DNA of 64,000 nt from positions 16,718-80,717 of the forward strand of contig MBPM02000179.1 in NCBI GenBank assembly GCA_001695595.3, in the 5' to 3' direction. This stretch comes from Plasmopara viticola. Taxonomy: Eukaryota; Oomycota; Peronosporomycetes; Peronosporales; Peronosporaceae. The notes beneath the pieces are model-generated. The model searched no databases. It saw only the letters and a program-made list of their open reading frames with translations, and was not told the DNA's origin. Shown one piece after another: positions 55,640-64,000 of this stretch. Made by a program: the position numbers and the translations under genes. Position 1 is the first letter of the stretch; each line of letters opens with the position of its first letter.

Positions 55640-58600
55640 TTGAAGGCGTGTTTAACACTCATACAGTGCACCAGAGGCAAGGGGAGGCGCAAATCTTCTC
55701 TACACGACGATGCTAATGCTACTGCACAAATATCCGTCTATTAAGACATTTATCGCTCAAGTGTGCGTATCACCTTGGAATTAAGTTGAAAATTCCAATG
55801 TAAAAATTCCATTACGACGCAATTTTAATTTGGGTAAAATCAATTCAACCCGCTGAAGTCATTGGAGGTTAATGAAGAGATGTTGAAATTTAAGAGCTAA
55901 ACAAGATAAGAATAATAACGAAGCTTGTGTAACAAGAAGAAGATTGACTAGTGAGTACATCAAATGGGAAGCGGATATGTATGTTAAAAGGGAGCAATCG
56001 CGTGAAGATCTTGCAAAATCTGCCCCAATAGTTGATACACTAGAAGTATTAGTTGGACCTTCAAAGCGTCAGCATAATATAATCATGTGGGAAGACTTCA
56101 CCATTAAAAGTGTAACTCAATCACCTTCGCACCTAAATTATAAAGTCTCACTTAACACAGCGGGACACAAACATATATTTAAGGCTTTTTACAAGTCGAA
56201 ACATTCTGTCGTATCAGCGGACACGGCGCGACGGACCTCGACTATAAATTGAGCGAGGTTGACCAAGTGAGCTAAGACTTCTTGATCGTATAGTCGGAAA
56301 TCTTATTAGATCGCAGAGCGTAGCAACTTCTTGTATCTAGCCGCCAAGTACGAGATGATCTACATGTCTGGTCACTATATATCCGCTGACCTGTCGGAGA
56401 ATTCCGAATATCAATGCTCTGCAAAACAATGCGCGAGCCATTAAATTTCTACTAGTTATTAAGCTCCGCCATCGCAGGTTAATCAATAGATTGACACGAT
56501 ATGCAACTTACGCAATGACTAAACATTCGAGTCAGATATTTTAGCTTTCCTGAATTCATCTACTAAATTGCAAATCCTACATGCCTTCGGCTACTTAAAA
56601 CAGCGCACCATCCACAGCAGACTTACATCTACCTGCAAGTTTATCTGTTTAGTCAAGTTGGAGTAAACGATAACAATTCTTTTTAATTCCCAACACATTC
56701 TCAAATTTTGGTGCCGCAGCTACGTGTGTGATGGAACTCTTTTTTTCGCACAAGTCTCACACCCAAACTTCTCACTCCAATAAATTAGGAATCTGTTCGT
56801 TCAGCTTGACATTTGCCAAGTACTGATGGCGTGCACTTTGTGAATGCGAGTTCTTGTATGACCAATGATATTACTTTTTAATACACACTTAGAATGGTTT
56901 TTGTGGACTTATTTACGTGAGACTTGGTGAAGGAGCTGGCGCATTGCAGACTTTCATTGGCAATAATATGTACTTGTACACCTACCTGATGCTTGAGATG
57001 GAGCATAGTTCATAAAAGCTTTTATCATTCGCACTATGCATGAAAGAACGTTGGCGTTGGGCGTGCTATCAAAATATAGCATCGCCTATGAATGTTCGCA
57101 TGAACTTTTTTGCTGCTTTACTAGTGGAAGTCGTGAGGTCGTGTATGATGTGCCAACCGACACTGATGCGCACACGCAATGTTAGAAAATTATGGGGACT
57201 GATGCCGGCTCAGATTTGATCTTTGACGATTATTTTAGTAGCCTATTTGTCAATCTCCATCTTGCTCAGTGCGATCGGTGTTTTTTTGCCAAGAATGATA
57301 CTATTTTTTTTTCAAAGGCTGTATATGATATCTCAACAGATAAAAGGATAAAGGCCAATCAAGGCATGTGTAGCATCTCTTACCCCTTAGCCTCGCGCAC
57401 GAACCCATTACAGCTCACATGTAGCAGATTCTAGCAACTATTGTGAGCTTTGCTATTGTTGCACAGCTAACCAGCAATACATGACAGCTTTCGCAGTCAC
57501 AGCGCCTGCCACTCGAGTCGAATGATCTCTTACGGTTTATCAAAGCAAAGAAACAAGTTACTGGCAAGATACTGTTAGTCAGGTCCGGAATTAGGTGTGT
57601 GACTTGGTTTTCCTGGGCTCAATATAGTTTATGCATGGAAGCTAAATAGTCAAAATCAATGCTTAGTTTCCGGGTTCTATAAAAGAAAAGTCGAAGATAA
57701 TGTTCGAGATGGTGAACTTTGAGTCCGCCACATTTCACATTTCTTTTTATTAAAGCAAGAGACACATAAAATTCACAACTATCCTCAAAGGTAAGGGAGC
57801 AACGAATTCAATTATTAAATGATGACTGTGTTCACAGGCGGCGTAAGGGTAGGCCTGCTCCTCGCTACTTCTCTACAAGTACGGATAGCATCAATCTATG
57901 AGACTATTTGAATCGCTTTTCAAGATGAGTACAGCCACTGACAGGCTCGCTTTTCCGAGCTGCCGGAAGTAGGCGTACAGGATGATGTACTTGGACAGAC
58001 AGACTCGGGTGCAGCTCAAAGGAACCTTAGTGCTTGCGACCAACGCAACATCTGCTGCTATGGCTGCGGAAAGCAAGAGTATATGATGCATGTCTGTCCG
58101 GGGCGGGATAATAAAGTAAACTTTGTATCGCTTAAGTGTTGCGGGCAGAAGACTAACTCTTAAAATTAGAAAAATACCGTTCATCAGCTCCTTACTCTGG
58201 AAAAATTAGGTTACCATGACAAATGTATGGTCGGCACACACCATACTCAATTTCGAGTTTTTGACAGCTCTCAAAGAAGAATCCAGCAGCTGTGAGCTAT
58301 TGGAAGTGTGCGAGCTCATTAATTTAAATAAAGTTTCTGGTAGACTCCGATGCATCGGAAAATCTCGCATGCCGGCTAATCATCGCGGCAAGTTACGATA
58401 GGTTTACAAATATTATATGAGAGAGCGACAGAACAAAATCAGTACGACAGATGAGGATGATGTAAACTTTTGAGCCTGACCAACATCGCATAGAAAGCTT
58501 CTTGTGAGATTAGTTGATTGTCGACTGAGGTATAGGCGGCAAGCATAGCCAAGTATGTGTTGATCAAAGAAGATTTAGAGGTAATACAAACAGAGAGCTC

Positions 58601-61600
58601 TTACGTTTTTTCGGCCTACAACCGCCAATCGGTGGGTCCCAGCCGTATACTCCCACCAACTATTCCCCCTATACTTCATCTAAACCTCAACAAATTCTTA
58701 ATAATTCTCATATAATAGGGCTTTCTGACTCCTCAACCCAACTGCGCACGTCCAGACATATAGACGGGATAGATTTGTGACTGAACGACGTCTTCGCGCT
58801 TGCAAAAAATTGGCTCTAGGTCTCAATGAATTTGGGACGTCTCTTTTAGGCTAGCCACATACTTCTGTGGATGAACATTTGCATTTATTTTTTTGCCAAT
58901 GCAATTTTGTAGCATCGTTACCGGTTAACCTGCTCGTGACGACACATACGTAACAAAAGATGGTTCACCTTTGATGCTTATTGAACTACGACGACTGCAC
59001 TGTCCTCTTTGTTTCTCTACAAGTATGCCATCTCCATCTCTAGGGAGCACAATCATTAAATGCTTGAAAGTTGGTACGATGACGTGTCTGTAATTTTTGT
59101 GTGTGTTAGCCGAACGGAAAATGGAGAAAATCAAAATATACGCTTATAGCATACTAGATAGCGCAGCGGTGCATGCGCATACATCAATCCAAAGGAAGGA
59201 CGTGTTGTTCAAAAGCACGCTTTCAAGCGTGCATTGATTTTGGTTGATAATTTCTAACGATTTTGAAATTGATTGATTAAACGAAACCTAGATCAGATAT
59301 TACACCTAAGGGTATGGTTCTTAATGCATCAAGGGCTAATAAATGCTCGGCGCTGCATCATCATCTGGCTATACAGCTGTTCAAACCATTGCGTCTGACA
59401 TATCTTAACAACGTATTCGTTTTGGGGACAATTTTTTTTTTAGTCCTACTTTGGCCGCCAAAGAAAAAAGTCTGTAAACTCTACGCGTACCATATAGAAT
59501 TTGTCATTATTGAAAGAAGATCGTCCTTGGCTGCTGCATAAGCAAGCAGGCATTGAGACTTGTGCGGGCCCTCAGGTTTCTAAAGGCTGTTTCGGATTGA
59601 CCTACGCTACAATTTCAAAAGAGATCGAAGTAGTGTTCACGTTTAGCCAGTATCTTTTGTCTAATTAATTAAAAAACATTGAGTTGGGCTTAAATACTCA
59701 ACACCAATGTTCTTTTAACAACAGCAAAGAGTTTTCTTGATAAAAAACCAATTTTTGATTTGCTAGACGCTATTGCATATGCTGGCGTCATTTCATTTAT
59801 CCCTTCGTTTGCGCAAAGCGGCGACTTGACATGGACGGTCACGAGAAAATCATCTCAGTTGGACCTATGCAGCTTATATTGTCAAGCAACTACAAAAAAG
59901 TACCTGCAGCGTCTACACGATTAATGTTACGATTACATCTGCTTAATTCTTAGCCCCTGTAGAAGACGGCGCAAATTTAGGGACAATAGTATGTATAATC
60001 CCTATGCTTTTACAATTCAGTAATGCTTGGTAGTCTATGTGTAGTGTAGCGTGCACGCTTAAAACGTGGCGAGACCAATGCTATTGTCGATGCGATTTCG
60101 AAAAAAAACGCTATGGATTGTGTTATATAAGGAAAAGGTAGAAGCTACGTTGACGAGCACGTCAGTTATATGCAACCGATGTCACGTTAAAACCGTTATA
60201 GCGATTACTCATCGCAGACGAAGATGACAAAGTCGAGTGGCTAATCGCTTGACAGCGATCGCGTTTGTATCGCTGTTATTTAGCAAACTATCTGCTTCAC
60301 TCTAGGTAGACCAAACAGAAATTAGTTTGAGTTGTTCTTTGAAAAGCGAAGACTTAGCGTACAATATGGGAGACATTTTGCTCCAATGTCTTTTGTATGC
60401 AATCGGTTTGTTCTGTTGATCTTCACAGCGTGATGACCCCGCAGGTACCCAAAGTATTAGGGTACCTGCAAGATCGGCGAGAGGGTCAAAATTGCTGCTC
60501 ACACGTTGTCCTTTTCAAAGATTTTACAATTGTTGAAAGTAAACAGCTTTGACTTTGTCGTTGGCTTGCTAAAAGCTGATGGCTACTCGAGCAAAGTGTC
60601 GCCTATGCCAATTAGGGCATCCAGCAAACACATCTGCCAGTGTGACCGGAGGACAAATCGCGAGGCTGTTATAAATGCGGTGTTTGACCCACGATCTCTC
60701 GGACATAGTAGCGTCAGATCAAACACCGCGGTTTGACGCTGAGTTTAAGCAAACACTGACCCAGCAATAAGAAATTCGAATATGCACAGCCAGATTGTTC
60801 AACAAGAATACTTTATACTAATGGTCTTTGCTGAGACTGCAGTCGACAATGCAGCTCACGCATCGACATGCTTTGTGCCTTTTCAAATAACTACGGTACG
60901 CAAGCATTTTGTTGACCCTAATTAGTGCCAGAGATGCTTGGGTTGGTGAGATATGGTCTCCAAAATCGTTTCCTCGCTTTTCCTCAAATCCTATAACGAC
61001 TTCTCTGAGGGATAAGAGATCACATAGGTCTCTTTGTTCGTATAGAAATATTTACCTGACTTCGCAAGTGGTCGACCAAACTTGAATAGCAGGGCAAAGT
61101 ATGCGTTTGCACTTGCATACGAAAATCAATAGAAATCTTTTTAAGTACGAGTTAAAAGAGCAAAGCTTTTCAAAGGACAAAGTTTAAATAGAGGCTTGAT
61201 CCTTATCGCGCAAGAGTGTACTTTTGTAATTAAGAGCAAGATTTGATCACTACATTCGACCTTTCACAGCTCTGGAAAGATATGGATCGGAGTATACATC
61301 GAATATCCCGAAACGACGTAGATGCAACATGAAAAAAAATTAAAAAGCGCTGTACTTATAGTCTCCTTTCGTTTTTAGGTGCCCCCCGCACCTCCCCGAG
61401 TATTGCTCCACGTTAACCTTACTCGTAAGGAGTGTACAAATGACGTTGCGGCTGATAGTGCCCACTCGATTACCTTATTTATCATAAGCTATACACATGC
61501 ATCTCGTTCGCATTCGCCTGTTGGCTCTCAGACCTGTTCTTCTTTAAGTTATAAAACCGATAAGGAGTGCTGGTGCACCGGGTATCGACGCAAGTAAATA

Positions 61601-63376
61601 GTATGCAAAGCTCTCAATCGGTTTTTAAAAGAAGGGCTTGAGAAGGATGTGAAAGCTTTCATATAAGCACTCTCGTCTGCCGATGCAGTCCAATGATTCG
61701 AAAAGGAATACACGGCTTTGAAAGAGCAATTTACGACGATACCTGATCGTGTAGCCTATGAGCTTCACGGTCAGATCAACTGCATCATAAGATCTTGAAG
61801 TGCGTCGGCAGGTCAGTTTCCTGTAGAGTGAGCTTTAGGCTCAAATAGCATTCGGGATATGTTCCCCGTCGTGGTATACCAGCCCCAGCACGACGAAGAA
61901 CACGTGATTTTCGCACCCTTCCTAGTTCTGTCAGGTGTGCGCAGAAGATTATTTATTTCATGATGGATTTTTATGTTGGTAATTCAGGTATTGAGGCCCA
62001 TTTTGGTATACGGGCACCCTTGTATGTCAGCTGGCTTTGTCATCTTTAAACGACTTGAATGGATGAAAGTCTTCTTTCATGTCGGTTTGAATATTGTTAT
62101 GACCAGACCGACTTTTTGTATTAGGTCGAAGAGCGATGCTTACCTTCATTCCTCTCTCATCGAGTGTAATCTAAGCCTTACTTGGCGGTAAAACTGGCCA
62201 CCACTTTAAGCGGAATGCTTATATCAAAATTTTGCATAGGGCTTGCAGTAGTCTTGTGCACGACAGTCATATGTCGAAATCATTACCGGTTTGTATTTTG
62301 AGGTAGCTTGGAAGGTTGATAGTCAGCCGTTCACCAGAAAAACACTTTTTTTTGCGCACCCCCTCTGTGCAAGGTGCTGTGTGACTCCGCCACACCAACA
62401 AAAGCGGCTCAATCATCAGCATTCAGGGCAAGTACCATATAAACTTTAGCAAAGTCGATCTAAGTGTATTTCGAAAAGAGCTTAGCTAGTCAAAGTTTCC
62501 TGCTACTTGACTGCAGGTCTTAAAAAGGCATCATGCAATCAATAGCTACGAGCTACGACTGTTCGGAGCACTCTGCACATCGACATTTCCACGCACATCT
62601 TCGACATAACACAAAAAAGGTGAGCACAATCATTACATAGAGTTTGCAAGAGTTTTACCTAGAGTCTCAACTAAGCAAGACATCATCAGGGACTATTTAG
62701 AAGCAACCTTTGATGCAACAAGAAAGCAAAACAATTGAAATAACGATCGTCGGAAATAGTTTGTAACTAGTTAAAGCAGCTACATCTTTCTCCATTTTTA
62801 CGTTCTTCTTTGCCATGTTCTAGGTTTGATCTTTGCTCGTGAGTAAGCGCTACGCAAAGTGTTTGATATTACATGTCTAGTTAGGGCGACTAGGCATCGG
62901 AAAACACCTCTAGAAATCGTAGATTGTACCTGAGCATTTCGATATATCGTGAAACCTTGGCGCCACCGTACCGGTCAACTCTACGACGTTTGAACATAAA
63001 CAGCAATAAACTTGGTGGACTAACTTACAGTATCTCTCGCAGCAATAGATATTGAAATACAATTGATGACACGACTACAATAACGCGGCCATGAATTAAC
63101 CGAATAATAATACAAGGCCGTAGCTTCGACCGCTTATAATGGTCCAGGGTCCATTTTATCGTTAAAACCGGTAAGACGCAGTGCATTTTCAATAAACTAC
63201 ACTAAATGTGTGGGACCACATAGGTGATCTCTCCTGTGTCCCACCCGCTTCAGTTCATTATCAGAGACTGTTGTACTTGCGTCTTTCAGGTTCATCTATT
63301 TTCAAAAAATCAACTTCACACGCAACTTTATAAAGGTGAAAACTCATACACTATGGCAACACTAGAGGAATAGGTT
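55640..63376. other. Long AT-rich gene-poor stretch
   Basis: 7.7 kb with no recognisable gene. The longest suggestive frame is 55944-56252 (no ATG; WEADMYVKREQSREDLAKSA), charged and possibly coding but unassigned. Frames at 57192-57434 and 60506-60736 carry no motif. It is likely composed of old, diverged repeats. Confidence 0.4.
60441..60469. repeat. Perfect 10-bp hairpin
   Basis: GCAGGTACCC, a 9-base loop, then GGGTACCTGC. A second inverted repeat lies 210 bp on: GCGGTGTTTGA at 60677-60687 and TCAAACACCGC at 60719-60729. No gene is near. It could be a terminal repeat of a small transposon or chance. Confidence 0.6.
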
Positions 63377-64000
63377 CTACAGCTGAGCAAACCGATTTTC
63401 GTCCATGTCATTCCCAGTTGCACTGTCCTCTTCACTCGACGTCATCATCGGCAAGCTCGGTCGTCGATTATTTGCGCTGGCATTGTTCGAACTTATTAGA
63501 AGTTTCGTCACGAGAGTCGTGTGATCACACGATTTGTCAGGCTCGATCGAAGTCAAAGGTGCGGATGGCGGTGCGTTTGATGCCGCACGTCCAGTTTGCT
63601 GTCCGCCAGCTTCAGATGAAACCGATACCACGCTTCCGTCGTCAGAGATGATCGTCGTATCGCTAGCTCCCAGATCGTCTTGGCGTTTCTTCCAGCCCCC
63701 ACGTGACAATGTCAGAGCGTCGACGGATTGTCGAGAGCGGTTTAAATCCTCGTACGCAAGGCGATGCTTTCGTAAACGACGCGCATACCAATAGTACACC
63801 ATCGCGGGTACAATAAAAGCAAGAGTGATAACGATGATGGCACAGAAGGGGCTGCTACCATTGTTCCTACCTGCAGTGTCGAGCGTTGCGCAGTGCGTGA
63901 ATGCGACGGCAGAAGAATACCCGGGTGAGTCGCAGTAAGCAAGACAAACACAACCGCTTGCCCCGACACAAAATTGAGACGGGTGATCGGCCACGAACGC
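63377..64000 (-). CDS. Single-pass membrane protein, partial (5' end beyond window)
   Basis: The frame is open to the right edge, so at least 207 residues are the C-terminal part of a larger protein. The visible extracellular end is Cys-rich (QFCVGASGCVCLAYCDSPGY). A transmembrane helix follows (FCAIIVITLAFIVPAMVYYW), then a basic stop-transfer (YARRLRKHRLAYEDLNRSRQ) and a Ser/Asp-rich cytoplasmic tail with many potential phosphorylation sites (ASDTTIISDDGSVVSVSSEA). The Cys-spaced ectodomain resembles small secreted-type modules attached to wall proteins in oomycetes. The family is not certain. It may be distantly related in layout to the gene at 54.9-55.4 kb. Confidence 0.6.
   Translation of the reverse strand, partial: AFVADHPSQFCVGASGCVCLAYCDSPGYSSAVAFTHCATLDTAGRNNGSSPFCAIIVITLAFIVPAMVYYWYARRLRKHRLAYEDLNRSRQSVDALTLSRGGWKKRQDDLGASDTTIISDDGSVVSVSSEAGGQQTGRAASNAPPSAPLTSIEPDKSCDHTTLVTKLLISSNNASANNRRPSLPMMTSSEEDSATGNDMDENRFAQL

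Noticed and set aside
55944..56252. Plus-strand 103-codon frame as a host gene
   Set aside because: No ATG at the start, no motif, AT-rich codon use like the surroundings, and no supporting context.
60441..60469. Hairpin as a bacterial-type intrinsic terminator
   Set aside because: No following T-tract, no upstream gene, and the locus is eukaryotic.

Overview
The window looks like oomycete nuclear DNA (Phytophthora or downy-mildew type). The evidence is short, mostly intronless genes embedded in long AT-rich stretches of decayed transposons, secreted expansin-like proteins with Thr/Pro-rich tails, a folate/biopterin-type transporter, and a Crinkler-type header domain. The genus cannot be fixed from the sequence alone. 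Apparently intact host genes are a transporter (left edge), a double-parvulin prolyl isomerase, a CENP-B-like DNA-binding protein, a taspase-like threonine aspartase, two paralogous expansin-like proteins, a 76-residue mitochondrial-type membrane protein, and two single-pass membrane proteins. The second of these runs off the right edge.

Region by region. 0-1.5 kb: transporter. 2.3-2.7 kb: internally deleted LINE derivative with a 14-bp target-site duplication. 2.8-3.75 kb: broken gene joining a Crinkler-like N-terminal domain to a trypsin-like serine protease. About 4.2-14.2 kb: a decayed but nearly contiguous polinton-like virus (PLV), with an adenain/Ulp1-like cysteine protease, double-jelly-roll major capsid protein, unidentified genes, a fibre with a C-terminal S74-type chaperone domain, a 55-residue ORF, an FtsK/HerA-type packaging ATPase, a possible minor structural protein and a primase-SF3 helicase. 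14.6-17 kb: parvulin gene, inverted parvulin pseudogene, CENP-B-like gene. 17.8-19.7 kb: second LINE derivative beside a second, inverted PLV fragment that keeps the divergent fibre / small ORF / ATPase block. 23.2-25.6 kb: taspase-like gene with a deleted LINE inserted 31 bp upstream of its start codon. 26.5-27.9 kb: expansin-like gene 1.

29-50 kb is a graveyard of Ty3/gypsy retrotransposons. It includes gag, RT, RNase H and integrase relics, two inverted LTR-like relics, and two ~4-kb composite arms in inverted orientation that flank expansin-like gene 2 and a decayed minus-strand gypsy element. 50-64 kb is mostly featureless apart from three small host genes.

The most unusual content is the pair of related PLV remnants, whose divergent promoter/leader block can be aligned between copies, and the Crinkler-header/protease fusion. 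All viral genes carry stops or frameshifts except the 55-residue ORF, so the elements look dead as autonomous units.
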